Shown here one piece after another: positions 8,033 to 18,700 of a DNA stretch of 62,070 nucleotides (the first letter of the stretch is position 1; every line of letters begins with the position of its first letter). This stretch comes from Prevotella sp. UBA2739. Lineage in GTDB: Bacteria; Bacteroidota; Bacteroidia; Bacteroidales; Bacteroidaceae. Made by a program: the position numbers and the translations under genes. Below the pieces are notes generated by a model. That model saw nothing but the letters and a program-made list of their open reading frames with translations, did not search any database and had not been told where the DNA came from. Where the stretch lies: NCBI GenBank assembly GCA_002353525.1, contig DEJV01000034.1, positions 1-62,070 of the forward strand, in the 5' to 3' direction.

Positions 8033-9943
8033 TTGAAGACATTTGAAGAACTGGGCGTGAGCAGCGAAATACGCCGCGCCATCGAGGAACTGGGCTTTGT
8101 GAATCCGATGCCCGTTCAGGAGGAAGTGATTCCCTATTTGCTGGGTAATAAAAATGATGTAATCGCACTGGCACAGACCGGTACTGGCAAGACAGCCGCT
8201 TTCGGCATTCCCCTTTTACAACGTATTAACCCTGACGACCCTACCACTCAGGCGCTTATCCTGAGTCCTACACGCGAGCTTTGTCTGCAAATAGCCGACG
8301 ATCTGCGCGACTTTTCAAAATACATGACTGGCATTCGTGTGGTACCTGTGTATGGAGGTGCCGACATCATGCAGCAAATCAAGGCTCTGCGCAACGGGGC
8401 TCAGATTATCGTGGCTACGCCCGGACGACTCATCGACCTGATGAACCGCGGCAAGGCCAAGATTGAGCAGGTGGCCAACGTGGTGCTTGATGAGGCCGAC
8501 GAGATGCTTAACATGGGATTCTCTGAGAGCATCAACGAGATTTTCGAGCATGTGCCCGAAGACCGCAACACCCTGCTCTTCTCGGCTACCATGAGCAAGG
8601 AGATAGAGAAGATTGCCTTGAACTACCTGCACGACCACAAGGAGATTGTGGTGGGCAGCCGCAACGAGGGCGCCGAGAACGTGAACCACGTGTACTACAT
8701 GGTGAATGCCAAGGACAAGTATCTGGCGCTGAAGCGCATCGTAGACTTCTATCCGCGCATCTTCGCCATCATCTTTTGCCGCACGAAGCTCGAGACGCAA
8801 GAGATTGCCGACAAACTGATCAAAGACGGATATAATGCGGAGGCACTGCACGGCGACCTGTCGCAACAGCAGCGCGACCTCACCATGCAGAAGTTCCGCC
8901 GCCATCTGACGCAGTTGCTCGTGGCTACCGACGTGGCAGCGCGCGGCCTGGACGTAGACGACCTGACGCACGTCATCAACTACGGTCTGCCCGACGATAT
9001 TGAGAACTACACCCACCGCTCGGGCCGTACCGGCCGTGCGGGCAAGAAAGGCACGAGTATCTCTATTGTTCACACACGCGAGAAACACAAGATTCGCGCC
9101 ATCGAGAAGGAGATTGGCAAGGAGTTTGTCGAGGGCGACATCCCCAAGCCGGCCGACATCTGCAAGAAACAGCTCTACAAGGTGATGGACCAGATTCTGA
9201 AAACCGACGTGGAGGAAGAGCAGATTGCACCGTTCATGCAAGATATCAGCCGCTACTTCGAGTATATCGACAAGGAAGATATCATCAAGAAAATCGTGTC
9301 GGTGGAGTTCGGAAAGTTCCTGGCCTACTATGCCGACGCACCCGAGATAGAGAAACCCTCAGCAAAAAAGAAAGAGCGGGGGGCAAAAAGCGGCGACCGC
9401 AACGGTGCCCCACGGGGTCCGCGCAAGGCGGAGGCAGGCTATCGACGGCTGTTCATCAACCTGGGAAAGAACGACGGGTTCTATCCGGGCGAGGTGATGC
9501 AGTTCCTGAATAAGCACGTGAAAGGACGCCAGGAGGTGGGACATATCGACCTGCTGAGCAAATTCTGCTATATTGAGGTGCCCGAGGCCGACGCCAACCG
9601 GGTGATGAAAGCGCTGAACGGCACTCACTATAAGAACCGCGAGGTGCGCTGCAACGATGCCGACGACACGCCCGATAAGCGTGGAGCAAGGGGCGCAGAG
9701 CGCGGATCGAGAGCTTCTGAACGAGGCACAAGAGGCGCCGAGCGTGGAGCGCGGAATGGCGCACGCGCAGCGAAAGGTGACGCACGCGGCAGTAAAAAGT
9801 CGCAAAGTGTTCCTAAGAAGTTCCGCACCAACGACGGCACGGGTGACTGGCGCGAGCTGATGAAGGGCCAGCCATTCAAGCTGAAAGGCGAGGAACCCGA
9901 CTTCAGTGAGGAAGGCTGGGCACGCCGGAAACCGAAGAAATAA
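8033..9943 (+). CDS. DEAD-box ATP-dependent RNA helicase with DbpA-type RNA-binding domain
   Basis: An RNA helicase of 636 residues, likely acting in ribosome assembly or RNA turnover. Motifs in order: Q motif near PMPVQ (25-29), Walker A AQTGTGKT (47-54), PTREL, TPGRL, DEAD (153-156), SAT in LFSATM, then RGLD and HRSGRTGRAGKKG in the second RecA domain. A DbpA-like RNA-binding domain covers about 468-545, beginning YRRLFINLG. The tail from about 546 is low complexity and rich in RGA, RGS and ERG repeats, giving a basic disordered RNA-binding end. The start is TTG: it gives the family-typical MKTFEELGV N-terminus and sits correctly after the promoter, and no in-frame ATG lies nearby. Confidence 0.95.
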   Translation: MKTFEELGVSSEIRRAIEELGFVNPMPVQEEVIPYLLGNKNDVIALAQTGTGKTAAFGIPLLQRINPDDPTTQALILSPTRELCLQIADDLRDFSKYMTGIRVVPVYGGADIMQQIKALRNGAQIIVATPGRLIDLMNRGKAKIEQVANVVLDEADEMLNMGFSESINEIFEHVPEDRNTLLFSATMSKEIEKIALNYLHDHKEIVVGSRNEGAENVNHVYYMVNAKDKYLALKRIVDFYPRIFAIIFCRTKLETQEIADKLIKDGYNAEALHGDLSQQQRDLTMQKFRRHLTQLLVATDVAARGLDVDDLTHVINYGLPDDIENYTHRSGRTGRAGKKGTSISIVHTREKHKIRAIEKEIGKEFVEGDIPKPADICKKQLYKVMDQILKTDVEEEQIAPFMQDISRYFEYIDKEDIIKKIVSVEFGKFLAYYADAPEIEKPSAKKKERGAKSGDRNGAPRGPRKAEAGYRRLFINLGKNDGFYPGEVMQFLNKHVKGRQEVGHIDLLSKFCYIEVPEADANRVMKALNGTHYKNREVRCNDADDTPDKRGARGAERGSRASERGTRGAERGARNGARAAKGDARGSKKSQSVPKKFRTNDGTGDWRELMKGQPFKLKGEEPDFSEEGWARRKPKK

Positions 9944-9950
9944 GGATACA

Positions 9951-9982
9951 GGAGTTCAGGAGTTCAGAACTCTTGAACTGTG
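9951..9982. repeat. AGGAGTTCAG-family repeat copy 1
   Basis: CAGGAGTTCAGGAGTTCAG runs into its inverse TTGAACTG, giving a small imperfect palindrome just after the helicase stop codon. It belongs to the dispersed family also seen at 25053, 35895, 38256 and 60957. Confidence 0.6.
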
Positions 9983-10000
9983 AAAAAGTTTTAAAGAATA

Positions 10001-10027
10001 GGGTACGTTGAAACAACGTACCCATTA
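10001..10027 (+). terminator. hairpin terminator after the helicase gene
   Basis: GGGTACGTTG-AAA-CAACGTACCC is a perfect 10-bp stem with a 3-base loop, followed by ATTATTGTTGT. The T-run is weak but the stem is strong. Confidence 0.6.
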
Positions 10028-10086
10028 TTGTTGTATCTTTATCTTCAAATATCGTAAAAACACTTCAACATACCTAAACAATCGCC

Positions 10087-11367
10087 ATGGATAGAAGACA
10101 ATTTATGAAATCGCTGGGAGCCGTAGGGCTGTTCACCATCATCCCGAGAAAGGTGTTGGGCGGCAATGGGTTCATTGCACCTAGCGACCAACTGACGAAA
10201 GCCATCATCGGAGTAGGTGGCATTGGGCGTTCATCCACTCATTTCTCATCATCGGAAGCCTGCCGGTTGCTCGCCGTATGCGACGTTGACAAGAAACATC
10301 TGGACAGTGCCGTTGATGGCGCAAAGACTAAACTAAAGGAAAATGTGAAAGCTTATGGCGACTGGCGCGAACTGATTCATCAGTCGGGCGCCGACATCAT
10401 CCACATTGCCACACCTCCTCATTGGCACGGACTCATGGCGGTGGAGGCCGCCAAAGCCGGCAAGGACATCTGGCTGGAGAAGCCTATGACACGCACCATC
10501 GGTGAGGGCAAGGCTGTAAAAGAAGCCGTTCAGCGCTATGGCCGCATGCTGAGGCTGAATACCTGGTTTCGTTTCACCGACACGTTCTATGGCCTTGGCA
10601 CTCCCGTGAAGCCGCTGAAGAAACTCATTGCGAGTGGTATGCTTGGCTGGCCGCTGAAGGTGACCGTCTCGGGAGCTACGGGGTTCACGTGGAAATTCTT
10701 CTGGGTGGGCAAGGACAACCTGACGCCGCAGACCGTGCCCGCAGAACTGAACTACGACATGTGGCTCGGTCCGGCACCTTATAAACCCTACAATGCCCAT
10801 CGCGTGCATCAGACTTTCCGCGGCTATTGGGACTACGACGGTGGCGGCCTCACCGACATGGGGCAGCACTATCTCGACCCCGTGCAGTATATGCTAGGCA
10901 AGGACAATGAGTTCCCGGTCAAAGTGGAGGTCGATGCGCCGCAACAACACTATGACGCCGTGGGCATCTGGCGGAAAATCACCTATACGTATGCCGACGG
11001 TTGTCAGATAGTGCTCGAGGGTGAAGGCTTCGAGAGCAAAGGCAAACTGGCCTACATAGAAGGGCCAAAGGGCAAGGTGTTCAAAGGCTTCGAATGTACC
11101 ATCCCCGATGTGATGAACAAACTCAACGAACTGCCCGACCCCGAGCCGCAGCACACCGACTTCCTGGAGTGCGTACGAACCCGCCAGAAGTTTGCCCTCA
11201 ACGAGGACAACGGCCACCACAGCTGCACGCTGGTGAACATGGGTGCCGTGGCTTTGCGACTCGGACGCCGTGAACTGAAATTCGACCCGCAGACGCAGAC
11301 GTTTATTGACGATCCGGCTGCCAACGCCCTTGTCAACCAGCCTATGCGCGGAGAGTGGAGAATATAA
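10087..11367 (+). CDS. Gfo/Idh/MocA-family oxidoreductase with Tat signal
   Basis: This NAD(P)-dependent sugar oxidoreductase has 426 residues. The N-terminus has a twin-arginine motif (RRQFMK, residues 3-8) and a short hydrophobic stretch, so it is probably exported folded with its cofactor. The Rossmann fold has GVGGIG near residues 42-47, and EKP in WLEKPM is the conserved catalytic-lysine motif of the family. The C-terminal domain carries the GGGLTDMGQHYLD stretch. A DUF1080 protein follows 93 bases later. Such pairs in Bacteroidetes oxidise sugar C3 and cleave the resulting 3-keto-glycosides by beta-elimination, and this is my inferred role. A weak TATCTTTA element lies at 10034-10041. 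Confidence 0.9.
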   Translation: MDRRQFMKSLGAVGLFTIIPRKVLGGNGFIAPSDQLTKAIIGVGGIGRSSTHFSSSEACRLLAVCDVDKKHLDSAVDGAKTKLKENVKAYGDWRELIHQSGADIIHIATPPHWHGLMAVEAAKAGKDIWLEKPMTRTIGEGKAVKEAVQRYGRMLRLNTWFRFTDTFYGLGTPVKPLKKLIASGMLGWPLKVTVSGATGFTWKFFWVGKDNLTPQTVPAELNYDMWLGPAPYKPYNAHRVHQTFRGYWDYDGGGLTDMGQHYLDPVQYMLGKDNEFPVKVEVDAPQQHYDAVGIWRKITYTYADGCQIVLEGEGFESKGKLAYIEGPKGKVFKGFECTIPDVMNKLNELPDPEPQHTDFLECVRTRQKFALNEDNGHHSCTLVNMGAVALRLGRRELKFDPQTQTFIDDPAANALVNQPMRGEWRI

Positions 11368-11460
11368 AAGCCTTGCCATCCCGGCTCCTTATCTTCGGAA
11401 AAGGAAGCGGGATAGGAATAAGTATTAGAATTGATATAACACTAAAAGAAATATTTGACC

Positions 11461-13800
11461 ATGACACACATCAAATACATCATCGTGCTGCTGGCATTGC
11501 TGATGCCGTTACAGATGTCGGCGCAAGACAGCCGTAACCGTGAAGTATCGACCATCATCGCCGACGGCCTGGCACAGTTGCCCGCACAAAACCTGGAGGC
11601 ACTGGAGCAGGTGATGAGCGAGATAGCAGGTACGGGTGCCGAGGGCATACAACAGCTGGCTGCCATGCTGGGACCCTCTGCCGAAGGAAAAAATGCTCCT
11701 TTCGAATATGCTATTGACGGACTGACGAGCTACGTTACGGTGAAAGGACATGAGGCACAGTGCGCTGCAGTGAAGAAAGGACTAGAGGCAGCTATCGCAA
11801 AATGCAAGGATGAGGGCAACTTGGCTTTTCTGCGCTATCAGTTGGGCAAGCTCACTCCCGACGCTCAGAAGGTGCAACCGGCGCAGGAAGATCTCACCAC
11901 GATAGCTCCCGCCTCGCGGGCCGTCGCTGAGTTCTGCGACAAGGCATCCTCCCTGCCTGCCAAGAAAAAGACATCACTGCTGATGAAAACCATTCGGAAG
12001 AGCGACAACCGGCAGTTGCGCGTCACTGCGCTCGAGCTGGGCGATGCTGCCGTCATCGCACCTCTTGTAAGTAAGGCTTTCACCAAGTTGAAGAGCGACG
12101 CCCAGGCCGACGTGCTGCGCTGGATGGGCAATCACCACGACATCGCTAGTATAGGCACCGTGCTGAAGGCTGTCGACTCTGACAACGATGCCGTTGCCAC
12201 TGCCGCCATTGAGGCTGCAGGAAAGATGGGCGGAGAAGATGCACTGAGTGCTCTTGTCAACGCTCTCGACGGTCGTCATGCTGCGGCTGCCCATGATGCC
12301 CTCGCAGTCTTTAACGGTAATATCGCCGACGGACTGCTAGCAGCCTTGAACGCCAAAGGAACTGAAGCCTCGCCTGCCCTCGTGGCACTTGCCGGCGAAC
12401 GGCATCTCACCGCTGCCTATGAGCCGTTGAAGGCCCTGTTAGGGAACGACAAGTTGCATGCTGCCGCCGCCAAAAGCCTTGCCGCCATCGTGACAAAAAG
12501 TAACTTCAGCGACCTGCTTGCGCGCTTCCGTCCTTATCCCGACCTCTTCTATGGACTCCTTGCCCAGCGTGCCGGCAAGGATGATCTGCAGCAGATTGTC
12601 GGTGCCGCCGCCACCAATGTTGAGGCCCGTAACGCCCTGTTGAAGGTGGCCTCTGCTGATGCCGTGGCTCCAATCATGCAACTGGCAACTGCTGAAAAGG
12701 GCTCGCGGAATGCTGATGCACTGCTCGGTCGTGCGCTCACACTTATTAAAGGAGCCAATTGGCCTAGTCTGCAGAAGTATCAGCTGCTCAAACAGGCGCT
12801 CGAGATGAAGCCCGCCGCATCGGTGACCAACAATATCCTTTCGGCTCTCGGAACGCTGAACAACGAGCCGGCCCTGAACCTCGCGGCTACGTATATGAAG
12901 GTAAAGGAGAATGAGCTTGCTGCCGCCCATGCCGTGACTGACCTCATCGACAAGAACAAGCCCTTCCAGCGTGGCGCTCATGTGCGCGACATGCTGCTTG
13001 CAGCACGCGACGTTTTCAAGGCCCATGCCGCAAATGCCGGTGCCAGCTATGCCGTCGACCAGGTGAATACCATTCTTCCTAAGATTATCGACGACCCGAA
13101 TGCCGCTACTGAAAAGGTGACTAAGCTTTCGGCCGAAGAGGAAAAAGCAGGTTTCGAACTGCTCTTTGATGGCACCAATCTCGACAAGTGGCAGGGCAAC
13201 AAGACCGACTATGTGCCTATCGACGGCGCCATCTACGTGAGTGCCCACTACGGCGCAGAGGGCAATCTCTATACGACAAAGAAATACTCCGACTTTGTTT
13301 TCCGCTTTGAGTTCTGCTTTGTGCGCCCCGGAATTAATAATGGTGTAGGCATTCGCACCCGGGAAGGTGTCGATGCTGCCTACGATGGTATGGAAATTCA
13401 GATTCTCGACCACGACGATCCCATCTACAAGGGACTGCGCGACTACCAACAACACGGCTCGGTGTATGGCATCATCGTGCCTGAGCATGTCACCTTTGGC
13501 GCACTGGGCACATGGAATACTGAGGAGATTCGTGCCGTGGGCGACCATATTACGGTCACGGTGAATGGCAAGGTAATCCTCGATGGCGACATCCGCAAGG
13601 CTTGTCAGGGGCATCATATGGCACCCGAGGAGGGCAAGCCCAATCCTTATACCGTAGACCACCGCAGCCATCCCGGCCTCTTCAACAAGGATGGTCTCAT
13701 CTGCTTCTGCGGTCATGGCGAAGGACTGAAGCTGCGCAACATCCGCGTTCTCGATCTTTCCCAACAAAAGAAGAATGGCAAGAAGATGAAAAGAAAATGA
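11461..13800 (+). CDS. HEAT-repeat/DUF1080 protein, putative 3-keto-glycoside hydrolase
   Basis: A secreted protein of 779 residues: signal peptide (about 1-22), a long alanine-rich helical region with HEAT-like repeats (about 60-540), and a C-terminal DUF1080 jelly-roll domain (about 559-775) starting GFELLFDGTNLDKW and including the NNGVGIRTR and EIQILDHD stretches. DUF1080 proteins include 3-keto-disaccharide hydrolases. With the preceding oxidoreductase this suggests periplasmic oxidation and elimination of a glycoside. The HEAT part is much larger than in plain DUF1080 enzymes of about 250 residues and may hold a partner or substrate. I take ATG 11461 rather than an upstream TTG because it gives a clean signal peptide. 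Confidence 0.87.
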   Translation: MTHIKYIIVLLALLMPLQMSAQDSRNREVSTIIADGLAQLPAQNLEALEQVMSEIAGTGAEGIQQLAAMLGPSAEGKNAPFEYAIDGLTSYVTVKGHEAQCAAVKKGLEAAIAKCKDEGNLAFLRYQLGKLTPDAQKVQPAQEDLTTIAPASRAVAEFCDKASSLPAKKKTSLLMKTIRKSDNRQLRVTALELGDAAVIAPLVSKAFTKLKSDAQADVLRWMGNHHDIASIGTVLKAVDSDNDAVATAAIEAAGKMGGEDALSALVNALDGRHAAAAHDALAVFNGNIADGLLAALNAKGTEASPALVALAGERHLTAAYEPLKALLGNDKLHAAAAKSLAAIVTKSNFSDLLARFRPYPDLFYGLLAQRAGKDDLQQIVGAAATNVEARNALLKVASADAVAPIMQLATAEKGSRNADALLGRALTLIKGANWPSLQKYQLLKQALEMKPAASVTNNILSALGTLNNEPALNLAATYMKVKENELAAAHAVTDLIDKNKPFQRGAHVRDMLLAARDVFKAHAANAGASYAVDQVNTILPKIIDDPNAATEKVTKLSAEEEKAGFELLFDGTNLDKWQGNKTDYVPIDGAIYVSAHYGAEGNLYTTKKYSDFVFRFEFCFVRPGINNGVGIRTREGVDAAYDGMEIQILDHDDPIYKGLRDYQQHGSVYGIIVPEHVTFGALGTWNTEEIRAVGDHITVTVNGKVILDGDIRKACQGHHMAPEEGKPNPYTVDHRSHPGLFNKDGLICFCGHGEGLKLRNIRVLDLSQQKKNGKKMKRK

Positions 13801-13826
13801 CGGTTCCGCTGGAACCGCCATTTTCT
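13801..13826. terminator. bidirectional hairpin terminator
   Basis: CGGTTCC-GCT-GGAACCG is a perfect 7-bp stem directly after the DUF1080 stop codon, followed by CCATTTTCT. It separates this gene from the convergent FecR gene. Confidence 0.6.
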
Positions 13827-13893
13827 ATATGCTGCAGGCGAAGACAAGACTAATCTCGTACCTTCGCACCCTCGTACCTTCGTACCCTCGTAA

Positions 13894-14988
13894 TTAATAC
13901 ACCACAATTTTGTTTCCCTCCTGCTGCACGTGAATTTTCTTCATGCGGTTGAGGGTGCTGACAACTGTTTCGATGCCGCTGGTGCGGTCGGCCACGAAAT
14001 GAATCTTATAGTCGAGCAGCGAGGTGTCGCGGAACTCCACCGACATGTTGAAGTTGCGGCCCACGGCCCGCATGATGTCCTGTAGCCGCACATTGTCGAA
14101 ATAGAAGTAGCCGTCGCGCCACGAGGTGTACTGTTCGGTGTCTACCTGTGCGATGCTCAGTGCGCCATTGCTCTTGATGGCAGCCTGTTCGCCAGGGTTG
14201 AGTTTGGCGTGATATTGGTTTTTGTTCACCATCACGCTGCCCGAGATGAGTGTCACCTGGTCGGTGGCCTCGCCGTAGGCGCGCACATTGAATTCGGTGC
14301 CCAGCACCATGGTCTGCATCGATGGTGTGTTCACTATAAACGGGTGGTCGCTGTCTTTTGCCACCACGAAATAGGCCTCACCTTCCAACCGTACCGCTCT
14401 TTCGTCGCCCGCAAAACGGGTGGGGAACACCAGTCGGCTGTCGGCATAAAGATGTACGCGGCTGCCGTCGGGCAGGTTGACGGTGTAGCTTCCGCCCTTC
14501 GGTACGTCGACGGTCAGCACATCCTCAATCTCCATTTCCTCGATGGCAGGCGTATATTCTTGTTGCTGTTCAGTGGCTTTCACCGTCATTTTCTTTCCGC
14601 TTTTCTTGGTAATGGTGATAGGCTCCAGCTGCGCGTCGGCCTCATAGACCATCAGTGGCTGCTCGGTAGCCGTTTCGGGAGTCTTTTGCATGAAGATAAA
14701 GCCGATGAAGGCCGCTGCTGCGGCAGCTGCCATGCCCCACCAGATGGCCATGCGATGGCGCCGTTTTGGCAGGTGTCGCCGCTCGAACGCCTCGTATTCT
14801 TTCTCCACGTCGATGCGGGCATTCTGCTGACGGCTCATCATCTTCATAGAGTGCAGGTCGCGGCAGTCCTGCAGCAAATCCTTGTCGGCGTCCAGCTCGG
14901 CCAGCTGTTCGTCGGAAATCTCTGTGGCATTCTCTACGATGTCGAGAGCTTTCTGGATGCGTTCTTCTATGTAGTTGTCGTTATTCAT
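13894..14988 (-). CDS. FecR-family anti-sigma factor
   Basis: A single-pass inner-membrane anti-sigma factor of 364 residues. A cytoplasmic N-terminus (about 1-80, acidic) precedes a basic stretch (KRRHR), an alanine-rich membrane segment (about 84-101), the FecR domain (about 155-255, with GGSYTVNLPDGSRVHL and ALLE-like EGEAYFVV) and a C-terminal DUF4974/STN-like domain (about 290-364). FecR proteins hold their ECF sigma until the periplasmic part contacts the STN domain of a loaded TonB-dependent transporter. The sigma gene lies 67 bases upstream and a matching STN-bearing SusC is divergent. The frame could begin at TTG 15000, but ATG 14988 gives MNNDNYIEERI. Confidence 0.93.
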   Translation of the reverse strand: MNNDNYIEERIQKALDIVENATEISDEQLAELDADKDLLQDCRDLHSMKMMSRQQNARIDVEKEYEAFERRHLPKRRHRMAIWWGMAAAAAAAFIGFIFMQKTPETATEQPLMVYEADAQLEPITITKKSGKKMTVKATEQQQEYTPAIEEMEIEDVLTVDVPKGGSYTVNLPDGSRVHLYADSRLVFPTRFAGDERAVRLEGEAYFVVAKDSDHPFIVNTPSMQTMVLGTEFNVRAYGEATDQVTLISGSVMVNKNQYHAKLNPGEQAAIKSNGALSIAQVDTEQYTSWRDGYFYFDNVRLQDIMRAVGRNFNMSVEFRDTSLLDYKIHFVADRTSGIETVVSTLNRMKKIHVQQEGNKIVVY

Positions 14989-15055
14989 AAGTATTGTCAA
15001 CCTTAATAGTTGTTTTTTTTAAGTACTTTTTATTCGCTTTTTATTAGTAATACAC

Positions 15056-15574
15056 CTAAGAAATGAAAAGGTCTCGGTTTTTAACGTTTTTAACAATATA
15101 TTCTCTTATTTTCCTGGTAGCGCGGCTCATCACTTTCTTCACAAAGCTCATCGACAAGTTCATTTCCTCTGCAATCTCGCGGTATTTCTTTCCGCTTCCA
15201 TAGAGTTTTATGATCAAGTCGTCGGGGGGAGTGAGTTCTTTTATGGCCATGGCCACCCATTTGTTGCGCTCTTCCTGTTCCAGCAGTTCGTCGGCCTTGG
15301 TGTAGTTGGCTGTCATTTTCTCGCAATAGTCGATGTATTGCTGCCTCACCTTGGCGTGCCGCAGATAGTTCACGCATCGGTTGCGCACGGCGGTATAGAG
15401 ATAAGCCTTGATGGTGCTGTCTTGAATATGTTCCATTTTTCGCCACACATCCTCGAAGGCATCGGAGACGATGTCGTGACATTCTTCTTCGCTGCTCACA
15501 AATTGGCAGGCAAAGCAGAACAAGGGCTCATAGTATTGCTTGAAGAGCTGCTCGAATACTAGTTTTTTCTCCAT
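15056..15574 (-). CDS. ECF-type RNA polymerase sigma factor (FecI-like)
   Basis: This sigma factor has 172 residues. Region 2 covers about 8-75 (DIVSDAFEDVWRK, then YLYTAVRNRCVNYLR) and region 4 about 105-160 (ELTPPDDLIIKLY, then KYREIAEEMNLSMSFVKKVMSRATRKIRE as the helix-turn-helix). It is transcribed with the FecR gene and divergently from the SusC gene, the standard cell-surface signalling layout. It probably directs RNA polymerase to the SusC operon when the transported substrate is present. Confidence 0.94.
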   Translation of the reverse strand: MEKKLVFEQLFKQYYEPLFCFACQFVSSEEECHDIVSDAFEDVWRKMEHIQDSTIKAYLYTAVRNRCVNYLRHAKVRQQYIDYCEKMTANYTKADELLEQEERNKWVAMAIKELTPPDDLIIKLYGSGKKYREIAEEMNLSMSFVKKVMSRATRKIREYIVKNVKNRDLFIS

Positions 15575-15622
15575 CTCTAACGGTCAATACCAGATGTGTG
15601 TTTGGGTTTTGAAACTTTTTTG

Positions 15623-15630
15623 CAAAAATA
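15623..15630 (-). promoter_or_regulatory. -7 element of the ECF sigma gene
   Basis: TATTTTTG on the minus strand matches TAnnTTTG, about 50 bases before the sigma start codon. No TTTG is found at the -33 position. Confidence 0.4.
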
Positions 15631-15722
15631 GTAATTTTATACGAAATTGAATGTTTTCTATGCCTGAAAACGACAAAAAACACACTTTTTTGACATATTT
15701 TTAAAAAAATGTGGCAAAAAGC

Positions 15723-15750
15723 GTAACCTTTTTTTGAGTTGCGTGTATCA
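15723..15750 (+). promoter_or_regulatory. possible ECF-dependent promoter of the SusC operon
   Basis: No TAnnTTTG element precedes the SusC gene. Instead GTAACC (15723-15728) is followed by a T-run and then GCGTGTATCA (15741-15750). This two-block pattern with GTAAC at -35 is what an ECF promoter would look like. It is inference only. Confidence 0.25.
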
Positions 15751-15792
15751 TAATTAGATAGAAAAAATATCTTTAACCAACAAAAATACCGT

Positions 15793-18700
15793 ATGAGAAA
15801 GACCCGACTAATCATCTTTCTGCTGGTTTGTCTGATAGCGCTGCCCTCGGTAGCCCAGACAAACAGAGTGACGATGACTTTCAAGAATGAGAGTCTGCCT
15901 TCTGTATTCAAGCGGCTGGAAAAAGCCACTGACTACAAGTTCTTGTTCGCCTACGAAGACGTGGGCAAGTACTCCGTGAATGGTGAGGTGAAGAACGCCA
16001 CCATCCAGGAAACCATGAATTACGTGCTGCGTGACAAACCCCTCAGCTACACCGTAGAGGGAAAGATTGTGAATGTGCAGTCGGCCAATGAGAAGAAGAG
16101 CGGTCGCATGCGTACCATAAAAGGATACGTGCGCGATGATGCCGGCGAGCCGCTGATGGGCGTTCCTGTCTGCATTGGCGAGACCCGCGTGTGCACTGTG
16201 ACCGATGCCGACGGTTTCTACACATTTAAGATTCCCGTGGAGCGCACCGTGCTGAAATTCTCGTATGTGGGAATGGACAACAAGTATGAGACGATAGGCC
16301 AAGGCACTACCGACGTTGACCGCAACATCACCCTGTCGTCAAGCACCCAGCTGAAGGACGTGGTCGTTACCGGTATCTTCAACCGTAAGAAAGAGAGCTT
16401 CACCGGTTCGGCTGCCACCTATAATAAAGATGACCTCATCCAGATGGGTTCGAGCAATGTGCTGCAGTCGTTGAAAACCCTCGACCCGGCATTCGCCATC
16501 ATCGATGACACCCAGTTTGGTAGCGACCCCAACCGCCTGCCCAACATGGAAATCCGTGGTAAGTCATCGATGCTCGGTCAGCGCGACGAACTGGCCGCCG
16601 ACCCCAACCAGCCACTCTTCATCCTCGACGGATTCGAAAGTTCGCTCCAGGCCATCAACGACCTGGATATTAACCGTATTGAGAGTATCACCATTTTGAA
16701 GGACGCCGCCTCTACCGCCATCTACGGTTCGAAGGCTGCCAACGGTGTGGTGGTAGTAGAGACCGTAAAGCCCAAGGCCGGACAGCTGCAGGTGAGCTAC
16801 ACAGGTAACTTCAACGTGACGGTTCCCGACCTGTCAAGCTACGACATGATGAACGCTCCCGAGAAAATTGAGTTTGAGCGCCTCTCTGGCCGTTACGATC
16901 CCAGCATTGTGGAGACTGCTAACCAGACTGCAACCACTATCAGTCTGACAGAGGCTTACTATGCACGACTGAACTCTGTGGCTCAGGGCGTGAACACCGA
17001 CTGGCTGGCACAGCCCGTGCGTGTGGGTGTCAACCAGAAACACTCTTTGTATGTGCAGGGTGGTTCGGAGACCTTCATGTTCGGCATCGGTGGTATGTAT
17101 AATGGTAACACCGGTGTGATGAAGGGTTCCGACCGTGAGGTGTTCGGTGGCAACCTCGACATGATCTACCGTGTGAAGAAATTCCAGTTCTCGAATAAGT
17201 TCTCTGTGAGCAACGCCAGCTACAACAACCCGCTGGTGCCATTCTCAGAGTATGTACGCGCCAACCCCTACTATCGTATCTACGATGCAGACGGCATGCT
17301 GACACCGTGGCTGGAGTACAATGATGATGTGAAAATGGCCAACCCGCTGTATAACGCATCGTTGAACAGCCGCAACCACGGCAACGACCTCACCATCAGC
17401 AACCACTTCCAGGCAGAGTGGACACCCAACGAGATGTGGAAGGCCCGTGCCCGTTTTGGTATCACCTACGATACGGATGCGCTGGATGTGTTCACCTCGC
17501 CCGACAATACCGACCAGATACTCAACAAACCCAATGGCCGCCGCGGTGAGTCTAGCAAGACCAACACCAACGCCCTGTCGTATGAGGGTGATGTCAGCTT
17601 GACATTTGCCAAGTTGTTTGCCGATGCACACCGCATTAACGCCGTGATTGGTGGTGACATCTATCACACCAAGTCTACATCCGAGGGTTATACCGCTGAA
17701 GGATATCCCTCTGGCGACTTTACCAAGCCTTCGTTTTCAGCAGGATATTTGCAGGATGGCGTACCTTATTATTATGATGCTATCAGCCGTTCTGTCAACG
17801 GATACCTGAACCTGGGTTATGCTTTCAAAGACCGCTACTTGATGGACTTCTCGCTGCGTGAGAATGGTTCTTCAGTCTTCGGCAGCACCGCCAAGTGGAA
17901 CACCACATGGTCGGTAGGTCTGGGTTGGAACATCCACATGGAGCCGTTCATCCAGAACAATGCCAAATGGATTAACTATTTCAAGCTGCGTGGCTCATGG
18001 GGTAACCCCGGTAACCAGAGCTTCGACTCGGGCCGCACGCTCATCACCTATGCGCTGGCATCAGGAACGCTGAACTATTTCGGTATCGGCGCACTGGCCG
18101 ACCAGATTGGTAACCCCTTCCTGAAGTGGCAGATCACACAGGATAAGAACATCGGTCTCGACCTGACACTCTTCGACAGCCGTCTGTCGTTCACCGTCGA
18201 CTACTATCATAAGGTGACCGACCCGCTGCTCATCGGTATTACCATGCCGCTGTCATCGGGTACGACAGAATATTTCTCTAACGCTGGTAAGCAGACCTCG
18301 CAGGGTCTGACCTTCACCGCCCAGTACTACATTCTGAAGAATCTGGAGAAGCGCATCATGTGGAGTGTTCGTGCCACCGGCCGCACCCAGAAGAACGAGA
18401 TTGACGGTATCGGCAACAAGCTTGACGCATTCAACAACAGCGGACGCGGAAGCAGCACAACCCGTTACTTCGACGGTGCTGACCCCGAGGATATCTGGGT
18501 AGTGAAGTCGGCAGGTATCGACCCGTCAACTGGTAAAGAGATTTTCTACGACCTGGATGGCAACTATAAATATGACTATAGCTACGATGATGAGCAGGTG
18601 TGCGGTAACACCCGTCCCGACCTGGAGGGTGTGCTCGGTACATCGTTCACCTATGGCGGATTCACAGCCAGTGTGAACTTCCGTTATCAGCTGGGTGCCG

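Noticed and set aside
12439..13821. minus-strand reading frame of 460 codons
   Set aside because: Antisense to the DUF1080 gene, which has a signal peptide and a complete domain.
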